Positions 48,790 to 60,760 of a stretch of DNA of 64,000 bases are shown here, piece after piece. Position 1 is the stretch's first letter. The number at the start of each line of letters is the position of its first letter. Made by a program: the position numbers and the translations under genes. The notes under the pieces were generated by a model, which worked only from the letters and a program-made list of their open reading frames with translations, did no database searches and was not told the origin of the DNA. Source of the DNA: Takifugu bimaculatus (taxonomy: Eukaryota; Chordata; Actinopteri; Tetraodontiformes; Tetraodontidae); contig CP034993.1 in assembly GCA_004026145.2 (NCBI GenBank), positions 4,852,094-4,916,093 of the forward strand, given 5' to 3'.

Positions 48790-49824
48790 GTCATGGTGGT
48801 ATTTTTTTTTTTTTTTTCTCCTGAACCTCAGTGATTAGATCACATGATCACTCTAGATGGTATCTCTTTAGCGTCTAGTCTCTGTGAGGGATCTTGGAGT
48901 AACTTTTGATTCAAATCTGTCACCTGAGAAACATCACAAGGATCAGGAAACTACTGACACATGATGCTGGAATGTTAGTCCATGCATTTGTTACTTCCAG
49001 GCTGGACTATTGTAATTCTTCAAGACCTACAAGGTTCTCAGAGGCCTAGCTCCATCCTACCTGGAGGAGCTAGTGACACCTTACCATCCCAATAGACCAC
49101 TCCGCTCTCAGAATGCTGGTCTGCTTGTGGCCCCCCAGAGCTGAGCATTTTGCGATCAGGCCCCCCTGTTGTGGAACCAGCTCCCTGTCCAGGTATGGGA
49201 AGCTGACTCCATCTCTACTTTTAAGATTAGGCTTAAAACCTACCTCTTTCAAAAAGCTTATTGTGACTAATTCTGTTGTTCCAGTTATTATCCTAGACAG
49301 ACAAATTATCATACTTGGGGGGTTGTCTAATTATTAGGTTAATATCTTAGTTATGCTTATATAGGTTGAGGCAGCTGGGGTCTAGAAACATGATCACCTG
49401 ACAGGCCTCTGTCACTCCACTGGGTCATGGTCTCCTCTCCTCACCAAGTAGACCAGCGATGTTATTTTTTGTGTAGTTTTTCTGCCCCCGCCACTTATTC
49501 ATCTACAGGTATTGCCGCCTTCATAGCTGTATGCTGATCTACTGACCCACTCAACTGGACTCTAGCAGTTTATTTTAACTAATATAATGTATTTCTATGT
49601 TCTGTCTATTCTCTCCTCTGCCTGTCCTTCTCTCTCTCTACCCAGCCAGCCATCAGCAGGAGGGTCCCCCTATATGAGCCTGGTCCTGCTCGAGGTTTCT
49701 TCCTGTTAAAGGGGAGTTTTTCCTTGCCACTGTTGCTTGTTGGGGGTCAGGTCCTGGGATTCTGTAAAGCACCTAGAAACAATTTTGATTGTAACAGACG
49801 CTATATATAAATAAAGATTGATTG
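48790..49824 (+). mobile_element. L2/Maui-like LINE, copy I, 3' part
   Basis: Resumes the L2 sequence (GTCATGG..., CCTGAACCTC..., then 'gatcacatgatcactctaga'), with a T17 expansion near 48806 and large deletions near 48910 and 49020. It then has the C-terminus (49113-49337) and a 3' UTR with only a vestigial TCTCC array (49434-49442), ending at 'ataaagattgattga' (49824). Confidence 0.85.
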
Positions 49825-52800
49825 AACACTGTCCTACTGCTCTACTGGTAGGTCACTTGCTCACCTATGTGCATTAACTGTGTGTCATTTACTAACTGCA
49901 AAGGAACAGATGAGGACCACTGTGGACGGGGGTTATTAACAAGGTGACCTCGCTGGTTTAGTGGTGTATGAAGGGATAACATGCTAATGACACCATAATG
50001 TTTTTCTTCAGACTCTCTTTAACTCTCAGGCCCAGTTAGACCTTGGACTTCACATGTTCAATAATTGAAGGTAAAAACCATTATATTTAAAATGATCTGA
50101 GCAGTTTCCACCTATTTTTCATTGATTAAAATTTGATTTCAAGTCCGAGTGTTCAGGTCGCTGTCTTTATTTACTGGGATGGAATCCTCTGTCCCGCAAT
50201 TGTACTGGTTTATCTCTCATCAGTTAAATGGATCTAAACTGATTTCAAATACATTATGGCTGGAAAAACCACCTGGAAGTGATACAAATGCTCTTCTATG
50301 GCCCAGAAAGATGCCCTCGTACCAAGCATCAGACCCAATTACAACAGAGAGCAGAGGCGTAGATGAGAGTGGTGTGGAGAGGAATCTTAAAGAGATTAAG
50401 ACCCCACCCCACCCCCCTTCCTCTTCTCCCATTGTTACCTACACATTTAGCTGAGACTTGAGTAAAAGAAAAGTTCTGAGATCTTTCTGAACGGAGGCTG
50501 AACTAAAGAGTCTGACTGACTGATCTCATGTACTGTTTATCTCCACCGCCAACGATTAGCTGTGCCATTATTGTGCACAGGTGCTCATCGTGCACGTGCT
50601 GAACCTTGAAGATGATGCCGAATCATTGTAGCAAAACCACAGATGTTTATCTCCCTGCTGCTGTTGGCTGTCCTGAAGGCTCTTTTGAAAGTGGCTGAAT
50701 AAGAAGAGAAAAACACGGCAATCAACCATGTTTTATTGACAACAATGAGGTTCCTGAAGGGGTCAGGGTCCATGAAGAACAGAACAACATAGAATGGTGT
50801 TTCCATGGTATTTCACTGAGACCAGTTTCTGAGCTGCAGACCTGCAGGAAAATCCTTCCAAAGTGACCAGAATCCAAACACACAGTTGAGTTCAGCCCAT
50901 CAGGAACCAAGTAAGAGATTATGTTGTGTTACATGAAAGGAAAATGCCTGCGGGAGCCAACGGAGGTAAAAGGAATGTAAATGATCTCCGCAGGTACAGG
51001 TGGAACAGGATGGATCGTCTCAGCCGCCTGCCTCAGACAACAAATGTGAACTCAAGTGTCAGAGGCAGTTTTATTTGGAGGCGCTGTTTGATCAGCAGGA
51101 CCAGAGGAGCAGCAAGAAACAGCAGGCAGGCTGAGCGTAGGATTCAGACAGCAGCAACTTATCTGATTGACCTTGCCAGAAAATGACAGAAATAAATTGT
51201 TTCTGATTCTTCCCTCTTCCCTCCTCTCTCCGTCCTCTATGATTCACTGCATTCTCCTATTTTCCTCTCATCTGTCTGACACTTATCACACTGCATTTAA
51301 TTGGAGGAGTCATTTTTAACTTTCTTTTCAGATTGCCTCTGGTTCTTTTTCTTGAACTTAATGTTGCTCCACCATTTCTCTGGCTCTTATCTCTCTCCAC
51401 CCTCTCATTCCCCTTATCTCCTGCTCCTATTATTCCTCGTGTTCTCCACTTCTATAGTTCGGATTGTTTGGATTCCGAGCCACAACCATTTGATAAATAG
51501 AATGGGTTGAATAGTTGATTAATGGCACCGATTACTTTATTTTCCATCATATAACATAGAATTCTGTTCAGACTGGAACCAGGTGGACAAACCTAAAGAC
51601 CAAACAATCATGCTGTGGTATCACCTGGGAAACTGGGTTAACAAGTCATGAACCAGGACAGTCTGGTGAGTGTCTGTGGTTCCATTCTGGACCAGGAAGA
51701 CTACCTCTCACACCTGGAGGAGGGTCATGAAACCACAGCTGAATTTAACAGGCTTCAGGAAACACACCTCCTCCCCCAGATAAGGCCAGAAAACCCACTG
51801 CAAGTCCTCTCAGAACCCTGGTGCTCAGATAAGCCTTCAGGTCTCTACCACACAATCACACTTTTTGAGTCATTTAAAGGCACCGTCTTGTGCTCCTTAG
51901 CAACAGTGTGCCTGCTCCAGGGCAGACCAACGGCACTGACAGGGTGGAGATCCCTCAAGAGTCCTTGTCAGATGGTAAAAGCACTTTCCTGGACTTCAGC
52001 AGCGTCCTCTTCAGGCAACTTTTGCAGCAGCCACGTCCACCGGTGCCCCTTCAACAACTCCATCATCACAAGCGGCCATGGTCAGGTCACGCCCATAACC
52101 GTCTCAGCTATTACAGCTTCCTCACCTTCTTCCTTCTGCTTAGAGTCAGACAGGGGTGAAGGTGACCCCCCCACCCTCCACCCTACACCAGCTTCGATGT
52201 TGGGGGGAACTCCCCTTGAGCAGGTCCTCTTGGTGGCCTTTGGTGCAGGACTGCTGTGAGGAGCAGCTCCATCTCTCAGTGACAATTAGTGACTGTAGGA
52301 TGCCTCTACTTGATGGTTCTCAGGCTCCCCATGAAGCAGCACAGCATCTTAGCCTGCTGCAGCATAGGTCACATCTGGTGGAGCCACCATATGTTCATCA
52401 GTATCATCATTGGCTTCATCATCATCGTCATCATCATCATCCTACCAATCTGCTGTATTTCAGTGGTGTAACCCCCCCATATTGAGGAGGTCTTTATGGA
52501 TTCTCTTTACAGTCACCACATTGCATTTATTAAGTGCCTCGTGTTTAGTATGTGTTAGTCTGACGAGAGCATTATCACCTTAAAGGTGTTGCCTTTGGGC
52601 TGCTTTCTCTCCAGCACCTGCTCTTGGTGTTGCTGTGCTCGATGAAGACTGAATAAACGTCACAATGAGAAATTACACTTTCTGTGGTATAAATTAAAAA
52701 ATAAAAATTGAATTGATGGTCACTGTTTATTGCTGTCCGCAAAAAGGAATTGAACATGTCTGATGTTGCTTGTTTCCTGAGGAAGATGAGTGCAAAGTGA

Positions 52801-52942
52801 GATAACGGTCAGTGCAAATTTACACTCCCGTCAGACGGTCCCTGGTCTCAGATCACTGCGCAGCATGAACTAGTCCCGTTCATTAGTGGACATTACAATG
52901 AGCAGCTATCAGAGTTGACAACATTGTCATTTAAGCCTTAAA
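49825..52942. other. intergenic, unrecognised 203-codon frame
   Basis: The longest non-repeat open frame is 51648-52259 (203 residues). It has no recognisable motif and overlaps a second plus-strand frame at 51890-52159; its composition is Ser/Thr-rich and it lacks clear splice context, so I leave it uncalled. A (CAT)n patch lies at 52418-52440. Confidence 0.35.
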
Positions 52943-52949
52943 CCATTTC

Positions 52950-53060
52950 CTCCTCCGTGAACCATCACCTTATCGTGGTGGAGGAGTTTGCGTACCCTAA
53001 TGAGCCTGGGAGCTATGCTGTCCGGGGCAGTTTGCCCCTGGTAGGGTCTCCCAAAGCAGA
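52950..53060 (+). promoter_or_regulatory. structured 5' UTR of the 53-kb LINE
   Basis: CCATCAC (52962-52968) pairs with GTGGTGG (52975-52981) around a 6-nt loop, and CTCCT (52950-52954) can pair with AGGAG (52982-52986), giving a bulged two-part stem at the very 5' end. A second hairpin, GGGGCA-gtt-TGCCCC, lies near 53024-53038. Structured 5' ends with promoter or self-cleaving functions are known in LINEs; which applies here is not shown. Confidence 0.45.
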
Positions 53061-53920
53061 TTGGTCCTAGGTGAAGGGTCAGACAAAGAATGGTTCAAGA
53101 CCCATCATGGAACATCTAAAAGGGAAGCCGCGTACCGGCCCGGAGGGTTACCGGGGCCCCACCCTGGAGCCAGGCCTGGGGCTGGGGCTCGATGGCGAGC
53201 GCCTGGTGGCCAGGCCTACGTCCATGAGGCCCGGCCGGGCCCAGCCCGAACCAGCTATGTGGACACTCCCATCTCCAGTGGACCCACCACCCACAGGAGG
53301 AGCATGAAGGGTCTGGTGCAGTGTGGATTGGGCAGTGGACGGTCCGATCCTCGGTTATGGAAATTGGCTTTTGGAACATGGAACATCACCTCACTGGCGG
53401 GGAAAGAGCTGGAGCTTCTAGGGGAGGTTGAACGTTACCGACTAGATATGGTCGGCCTCACCTCCACACATATCGTCGCCTCAGGAACCCAAGTCTTTGA
53501 GGGGGGTTGGACACTCTTCTATGCTGGAGTTGCTCAGGGTGAGAGACGGAGAGCGGGGGTGGGCTTTTTGCTTGCCCCCAGACTCTCTAGTTCGACGTTG
53601 GGGTTCTCACGGTCGAGCGAAAGGGTTGCTTCCCTGCGCCTTCAGGTCGGAGAAAGGGTTCTGACGGTTGTTTGTGCGTGTTTGTTTTGGAGGATCTAGG
53701 ACGGACGCTGGACAGTGTCCCAACTGGGGACTCCTTTGTGCTGCTGGGAGACTTCAACACTCACGTGGGCGACAGTGTGACCTGGAAAGGCATGACTGGG
53801 AGGAACGGTCTGCCTGATCAGAACCAGAGTGGCGTTCAGTTATTGGACTTCTGTGCTAGTCGTAGTTTGGCCATAACTAACACCATGTTCGAACATAAGG
53901 TTGTTCATCGGTGCTCTTGA
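53061..53920 (+). pseudogene. 53-kb LINE: N-terminal region and APE endonuclease
   Basis: Two frames, 53061-53699 and 53672-53920, overlap with a frameshift near 53690. The first shows KLAFGTWNITSLAGKELELL (about residues 101-120, the TWN endonuclease motif) and YRLDMVGLTSTH (126-137, with T where active APE enzymes have E), then ERVASLRLQVGERVLTVV. The second shows LLGDFNTHVGD (catalytic DFN) and SLAITNTMFEHK. The first 95 residues are GC-rich, Pro/Gly/Arg-rich leader without a known fold and may not be translated. Confidence 0.8.
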
Positions 53921-53992
53921 CACCAGGACAGCCTGGGCCGTAGGTCAATGATTGACTTTAAAGTCGTGTAAGCTGATCTGCGGCCATATGTT

Positions 53993-54889
53993 TTGGACAC
54001 TCGGGTGAAGAGAGGAGAAGAGCTGTTAACTGATCACTACCTGGTAGTGAGTTGGATCAGGTGGGGGGAAAAGCCACCACGCGGACCTGGCAGGCCCAAA
54101 CGCTTCGTAAGGGTCTGTTGGGAACGCTTGGTGGAGGAACCCGTCAGGCTGCTCTTCAACTCCCACCTCCGACAGAGCTTTGATCGTGCTCCGAGGGCGG
54201 TAGGGGACATTGAGTCTGAATGGGCCATGTTCCGCTCCGCCATTGTCGAGGCGGCTGTCGTGAGCTGTGGCTGCAAGGCCACTGGTGTTGGTCGTGACGG
54301 TAATCCCCGTACCCGATGGTGGACACCAGAGGTGAGGGGAGCCATCAAGCTGAAGAAAGAGGCCTACAGGTCATGGCTGGTCTGTGGGTCTCCGGAAGCA
54401 GCTGACTGGTACAGGTTGGCTAAACAGGTTGCAGCCGCGACAGTCACGGAGGCAAATTCTTGGGCATGGGAGGAGTTCGGTGAGGTTATGGAGGAAGACT
54501 TTCGGTCTGCTCCGAGAAGATTCTGGCAAACTGTCCGGCGCCTTAGGGGCGGCAGGCGGCAACTCGCCCACACCGTGTTAGGTGTGCGTGGGGAGCTGCT
54601 GACATCTCCTGGGGCAATTATCCGGGGGTGGAAGGAATACTTCCAGGAGCTAATCAATCCTACCAACACGTATCCTCAAGGTGGAACAGAGTCGGATGAC
54701 CAGAAGGTGGACCATCCAATTTCCGGAGTGGAAGTTGCCGAGGCAGTGAAACAGCTGCCCGGCGGCAGAGCTCTGGGAGCGGATAAGATCCGCCCGGGGT
54801 ATCTTAAGGCTCTGGATGTTGTAGGGCTGTCCTGGTTGACACGCCTCTGCAACATTGCGTGGACATCGGGGGCAGTGCCCTTGGACTAG
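53993..54889 (+). pseudogene. 53-kb LINE: endonuclease end and linker
   Basis: The 298-residue frame starts with DTRVKRGEELLTDHYLVVSW (the D-H endonuclease end), continues with the linker (RTRWWTPEVRGAIKLKKEAY, WEEFGEVMEEDFRSAPRRFW) and ends in RT entry sequences: GGRALGADKIRPGYLKALDV and LTRLCNIAWTSGAVPLD. A stop (tag, expected W) at 54887 separates it from the RT. Confidence 0.85.
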
Positions 54890-54898
54890 CAGACCGGG

Positions 54899-56148
54899 GT
54901 GGTGGTCCCTATTTTTAAGAGTGGGGACCAGAGGGTGTGTTACAACTATAGGGGGATCACACTCCTCAGCCTCCCTGGGAAAGTCTATGCCAGGGTGCTG
55001 GAAAAGAGGATTAGACTGATAGTTGAACCTCTGATTGAGGAGGAACACTGTGGGTTTCGCCCCGGTCGTGGAACCACGGATCACCTCTTTACCCTTGGTG
55101 GGGTGCTTGAGGGGAGTTGGGAGTTTGCCCAACCAATCCACATGTGTTTTGTGGACTTGGAAAAGGCTTATGACCGGGTCCCCAGGAGCATCCCGTGGGG
55201 GGTGCTCCGGGAGTATGGGGTGGAAGGTCCCTTGATAAGGGCCGTCCAGTCCCTGTACCAAAGGAGCAGGAGTTTGGTCCGGATAGCCGGTTGTAAGTCG
55301 GACTCGTTCCCAGTGAGGGTTGGACTCCGCCAGGGCTGCCCTCTGTCACCGGTCTGTTCATAACTTTTATGAACAGAATTTCTAGGCGCAGCCGGGGAGT
55401 GGAGGGTGTCGAGTTCAGGGGGCGGAAGATCTCGTCGCTGCTTTTTGCAGATGATGTAGTTCTTCTGGCACCATCGAACAGGGACCTCCAACAAATGCTG
55501 GGACGGTTCGCGACTGAGTGTGAAGCGGCAGGGATGTGGATCAGCACCTCCAAGTCAGAGTCTATGGTTCTCAACCGGAAAAAGGTGGAATGCCTTCTCC
55601 GGTTCAAGGAGGAGATCCTGCCCCAAGTGGAGGAGTTCAAGTACCTCGGGGTCTTGTTCACGAGTGAGGGAAGAATGGAGCGGGAGATCGACAGGCAGAT
55701 CGGTGCGGCATCCACAGTAATGCGGACTCTGCACTGGTCCGTAGTGGTGAAGAGGGAGCTGAGCCGAAAGGCGAAGGTCTCGATTTACCGGTCGATCTTC
55801 GTTCCTACCCTCACTTATGGTCATGAGCTTTGGGTAATGGCCGAAAGAACAAGATCACGGGTACAAGCGACTGAAATGAGTTTCCTCCGCAGGGTGGCCA
55901 GGCTCAGCCTTAGAGATAGGGTGAGAAGCTTGGACATCCGGGAGGGGCTCGGAGTAGAACCGCTGCTCCTCCACACGAGAGGAGTCAGTTGGGGTGGCCA
56001 GCCCAGGACTAGGTGCAGAGATTACATCTCTCGCCTGGCTTGGCAGTGGCTTGGGGTTCCCCCGGAAGAGCTGATGGAAGTGGCCAGGGAGAGGGCTGTC
56101 TGGGCATCCCTCCTGAAGCTGCTGCCCCCGCGACCCGGATCTGGATAA
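54899..56148 (+). pseudogene. 53-kb LINE: reverse transcriptase and C-terminus
   Basis: Frames 54899-55363 and 55369-56148 are separated by a 1-base deletion near 55355 within SPV(L)F. The motifs are NYRGITLLSLPGKVYARVLE, HCGFRPGRGTTDHLFTLGGV, CFVDLEKAYDRVPRS, VGLRQGCPLSPV, LLFADDVVLLAPSN (catalytic FADD), EFKYLGVLFTSEGRMEREID and PTLTYGHELWVM. Near 55980 about 40 codons present in the relative at 58.3 kb (RMPPG... block) are missing. It ends SLLKLLPPRPGSG. Confidence 0.87.
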
Positions 56149-56181
56149 GCGGCAGAAAACGAAACAAAACGAAGCCATTTC

Positions 56182-57490
56182 AAATTATGAATTACAGCCA
56201 ATGACGATGAAGGTCACATTAATGTTACCCCTTTATGATACAGTTCCAAACTAAAATGACTAAGCCGTCATCTTTGTTCAAACTTGCCTTTGCTGGTTCC
56301 TGGTCAGTCTGAGCTCAGACTAGATGACCTTTGATTGATTGTTTTTTTGGTTCTTTGTCTTTCACGAGGCTCTGCTCCAATCTTTCCAACATTTCCAATT
56401 TGTATTAATTAATGGTGACCATAAAGAAGAATAAATACCCTCTCTGGAACAGAGCAACATCAAGAAATCACTCTCCTAGAAGGGAAATGGGAGGAATATA
56501 CTGGTCCCAGGTGGTTTCCTTCCCTTGGGCTGTGATTGTTGGATTTAGCTGGACTCTGAGATAAATATTCTATTAGCACTTGAAAGAGCAAGAACAGAGC
56601 AGTATCCACTTTCTTCTGCTTTAGAACCTAATTAGAGCATTATGGAAATGAAGGAACAGTAAGTTAGAGGATAACCAAACATACCTGAATCATTATATGT
56701 GCTTCTATTCTTTTACTATCTGGACACTCTTGGGGAGGAAACATGGTGCGGCTAATTGAAGCAGACAAACTTGGAGTGAGCGAGGGTTAATGATTTCATC
56801 AGCTGCTTTCAGCTCTTTGATGACTGATAGGAAATTGAATTATAATCTGACTCCATTTTAGAGCAGATGGATAATGTAGGCTCATTGGCAAATCATTACA
56901 GACCAACAAAAAAGGAAAAGAGAGTACATTTGCTGGTCTGAACTTAGCAAAACAGGACGGCCTGTTTGATGGAGGGGCAGGGAGATAAAGGAGAGTCAAA
57001 ACCGGAAGGAACTGTCTCTCTCTTCTTCGAGCCAAACCCTGGATCGAGGCAGCACATTTTCTCAGGCAGCATTCTATCTTTGCCTCCTTTTTTCCCAGGA
57101 TATCAGTCAACAACTACGTTGTCAGATTTCTGGCCTCCTGCACTTAATGCTGCCACCAAAAGTGAAGAAATTAGAAAAGGTTCTTCATTCAGGAGGTTTC
57201 TGGCTCTCTAAACCAGAGCTCAAAACCTTACGGTGAACTCCATCAGTAGGTAGGAGCAGAAACACTCACTGGACTGTAATTCAACACCCTGCAGGTGCGC
57301 ACATGCAATAAATACCTCAAAATACCATCACCCGCTGTCTTTAAAGCCATTGCTGCTGGTAATAAACTGATTTTCCCCTTGGCATGGACTCAAAGTCCTG
57401 ATGGTAACACTTTCTGGTCGGTAACCACGCCTCAGTAGCTGCCGAATTATCATTGACTGTGATTAATAATTCAGTCCACCAGTCTCACTT
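56182..57490. other. intergenic, nothing recognised
   Basis: No coding motifs, arrays or element ends. Confidence 0.4.
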
Positions 57491-57494
57491 CTGT

Positions 57495-57625
57495 CTGAGT
57501 TGTGCTGTGGGGGCTGTTGCTGAAGGCCGATGGCTCAGAGGGGCATAACCAGGGGATCATCCTCTAACTGGAACTGGGTTCAATTTCACAGATGTTACTG
57601 GGCTGTGGAGCCTAAAGATCGACTC
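57495..57625 (+). repeat. degenerate tRNA-derived SINE head
   Basis: GATGGCTCAGAGGGGCATAA (57529-57548) resembles box A, and CTGGGTTCAATTTCACAG (about 57574-57591) resembles box B at the right spacing. The tail is not identifiable. Confidence 0.4.
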
Positions 57626-58180
57626 CTATTCAACACTTGATTAGCATCATTTACATGAGGATTCATGTAAACTAGGCTGACATGAATATTTATGAAGTGT
57701 CATGCAGGAGGCAGCAGGAAGACACCTGAAGAGAATTGTCTGTTTTTTTTCATATGTTTCTGTTAGAATTAGTTTAGATGTTAGTGATAATATAATCATT
57801 AGCAAGTGTAATAAATATAAGCAGACAGTTGACCCTTCCTTGACATGACTGTTGTTTAGATAACTGTAATCAGTGGAAGCGGTCAGGCTGAAAGTGTTAA
57901 ACACCCATCGTAAAACTGGGCAGCATAGTTTAGTGGTGTTGATGGATCGTCTGCAAGAAGAATGTGAATTTGTGACCTGTCTATCTGGGAAACAATGGCG
58001 AACAAGGACAGCATACAATGGAACTCGAAGGAGAAGACGAGGTCATCCAATCAGAGGACAACATCGGACTGGATTAGCATCCATGATTTGCCTATTCGTT
58101 TCTATAAAAGACTGGGTCAAGGGATAGTTAGGCTGTCAGACTTCATGTCCTGACAATTGACTTTGTTATTGTAGGGTTTA
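57626..58180. other. intergenic, nothing recognised
   Basis: No motif or repeat seen up to the (ATCC)n tail that follows. Confidence 0.4.
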
Positions 58181-58530
58181 TCCATCCATCCATCCATCCA
58201 TCCATCCATCCATCCATCCATCCATCCATCCATCCATCCATCCATCCATCCATCCATCCGTCCTCTACCACTCAGGTCGCGGGGGCAGCAGCCTAAGCAG
58301 AGAGGCCCAGACTTCCCTCTCCCCAGCTACTTCTTCCAGCTGGTCTGGGTGGATCCCCAGGCGTTCCCAGACCAGTCGAGAGACATAGTCTCTCCAACGT
58401 GTCCTGGGTCTTCCCGGGGGCCTCCTACCGTAGGATCATGCCCTGACCACCTCACCAGGGAGGCATCCAGGGGGCATCCTAACTAGATGCCCAAGCCACC
58501 TCATCTGGCTCCTCTCAACGCGGGTAGGGT
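58181..58530 (-). mobile_element. LINE 3' end with (ATCC)n tail, relative of the 53-kb LINE
   Basis: Read on the minus strand, about 58530-58262 encodes ERSQMRWLGHLVRMPPGCLP, GRPRTRWRDYVSRLVWERLG (with frame changes) and [12 protein letters not shown], the C-terminal region of the same LINE group as 52950-56174. It is followed at its 3' end by about 20 GGAT units (58181-58259), the microsatellite tail typical of this group. The 5' edge at about 58530 is a truncation. Confidence 0.85.
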
Positions 58531-60369
58531 TTTAATAATATTAATATCTGCAATATTTATATCTTGAATTGATTCTATTTGCTAAAGTGTTAATTCAGAG
58601 AACACACGGATCGGCAGTGACACACTAGATAATATTGCGATCTAACACACCCTGCACAGGTTGCCAGTCCATCAGAGGAAGCACACATCATTCATTTGCA
58701 CACGAACATCCGGCCATTCAGAGTCTTTAATCTGTCCCTGTGCAGATGGAGGATAGCAACATAAATCCCTCACAGGCACAGGAAGAGCATGCAAACCTCA
58801 GAGGAAAGTCCCTCATCTAAGATTCAAACAGGTAGAACCTTGAATCCAGTGATGGTCCCACAGGCTGAGGAGGGTTGTGGAGGGTTCCCTTTCATAGTGG
58901 ACCAATTTGGCCCATTTTTTGGCATTACTCTACATTCTTCAGGATATTGAGTCTTTAAATCCTATTATCTGCTGTATTTACAGTCTCAGATTGAGATGTG
59001 TGCAGTGTATCAGTGCAAGTCGGGTAGCTACCAGCCATTTGCATCCCTTGGATATAAATAATCTATCCCCTACTAATAATCTCTATCCTACTATTATCTG
59101 ACTAAAATTTGTGCTTTCCATCTTTGAACCTTCTAATTTTTGACTTCTTTCACTTCCTTTCCCCTTCACTCCCACTTATTTCTCTCTTCTCCTGACAATA
59201 TAGATTCATTACAGTTTGATGATATCAGATGATTGCTCTCTCCCAGCTGGAACAATAGCCCCCCTCCCCCCACATCCATCCAATTCCCCTGACTGACTCC
59301 ACTGTGTGACAGCAGCCCCCACCTTTTTTTCTTCACCTCCTGCTCCTTTTCCTCATCTGTCATCTCCCCTTCCTTCCTTCTCTGCATGAATTCATTCCGT
59401 TTTAACTCCTCCCAACTTTTGGGCTTGGACTTCTGCCGGTGAATGTTTCCCTGACCAACCTAACACGGATATTTGGTGCCATGTTTTCACCTAGAAAAAC
59501 AATTAAAACAAAACTGAGAAAAAGAACATGCAGGACAAGGTGGAGCTTGGAAATAAACCTCAGACTAAATTATCAGAGAAGCATCGATGAGAGATGAACA
59601 GTCTCTTTGGGTTGGTCAGAATGTAGCTTCAGAAACTGGGTCCATCTATAATAATATTTATCAATGATGAATCAACAATGTTAAATGTGTTTTTCATCTC
59701 TTCTTTACTTCTGATTGCAGCTTCCCTGTCATCTGGGGGCTACTAATCTTTGCTAAAGCAGAAAAGTCTTTGGCCATTAAATTGTTAAAGCTCTTTTTCA
59801 CATGCTTGACCAGAACTTATGGAGAACATCACACACAGAGGTTGATGCAGTGGTAAATCAGACAAATGGTTTCCCCATTCTTCACTGAATTCTCCATTCA
59901 CCACACACACACACGCAGGGAGAACGTGCGGAGGAAGTCAACCGGGGGATGGCGAGGAGGATGGGTTGGGAGGAGGGTTAAGGAGGATGTGTTGAACTGG
60001 TAAACAGACCACATGGAGGTGAAGCAACTCACATCAGAGACGATTAAAGCATTCAGGGATTCAGCAAATGAGAGGCAAAGTAAAAACAAGCCTCCAACTC
60101 TTTCACACCTTTCATCCAACTTCGAGCAGGAAGTTTTTATGGTCCAGTCCAGGGCCACCTCCTGCCACCAACTTGCCACCTCCAGTGCTCATGCAGGACT
60201 ACTGCGGCTCATGATACAGCCTTTTCAGCAGCAGAGGGCATTGTGGCCCCTTCAAACCACGATGGCGAAACTTTTACCCATTTCAGTCGGCCACACTCAA
60301 CCTGGCCAAAAACACGCTCACACATGTCACACACTCTAATGGTAGCTCGGACCACCTTCAGCTGTGATC
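58531..60369. other. intergenic with a degenerate dispersed repeat
   Basis: About 58655-58815 ('ccctgcacaggttgccagtc', 'cacaggaagagcatgcaaac') resembles a widespread teleost interspersed repeat of unsettled class. The rest shows nothing recognisable; 59166-59387 (-) is a low-complexity frame. Confidence 0.45.
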
Positions 60370-60760
60370 ACAGACACACTGGCTCTAACATTGTTTCTAT
60401 AGCCTTTCCAGATGTATTTCGATCCAGTGTGGCGTTACTTTCCCATCCCGATCTTGTAGTGATGATGGTAGTCTCGCACCATGGAGCAAAGCTTCTCCAA
60501 CACATGTCAAAGGTTCCCAGTTGGGTTGAGATCTGGACTCTGGTCGTCCATCCCTGTGTGAAATAATGTCTCATCATCCCTGAACCACTTTCACAATCCG
60601 AGCCACAGGAATCTTGGGATTGTCATCTTGGAATGTGGCCACATAATCAGGGAAGAAGACCTGCAATGATGGAAGAACCTGGTGAATCAGGATCTTCAGG
60701 TAGTCAGCTGACCATAATGGTGCTGAACCTGGCCCTGAGCAAACCGTCACCCCACCCAAC
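60370..60760 (-). pseudogene. Tc1/mariner transposase fossil, C-terminal DDE region
   Basis: From 60760 downward the minus strand encodes LWSADYLKILIHQVLPSLQV, then ATFQDDNPKIPVARIVK (the FQ-x-DN block with the second catalytic Asp) and, after stops, DDQSPDLNPTGNL with HVLEKLCSM (family: SPDLNPIENLW...LE, the block just before the third acidic residue). Frames shift and there are stops near 60574. The N-terminal DNA-binding half is absent. Confidence 0.8.

Larger units (their letters stand above)
52950..56174 (+). mobile_element. APE-type LINE, nearly full length, with target duplication
   Basis: A GC-rich LINE with its 5' UTR ('accatcaccttatcgtggtg' at 52961), an endonuclease, RT and C-terminus, ending at 'ggataagcggcagaaaacga'. 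It is flanked by CCATTTC at 52943-52949 and 56175-56181, giving exact ends. The protein is broken into five frames. It is a common fish LINE; RTE-like and I/Nimb-like clades are both possible, and I cannot decide without alignment. It lacks the (ATGG)n tail of its relative at 58.2 kb. Confidence 0.85.

Noticed and set aside
53116..55824. Long minus-strand frames opposite the 53-kb LINE
   Set aside because: They are GC-rich antisense shadows; the plus strand carries all endonuclease and RT motifs in order.
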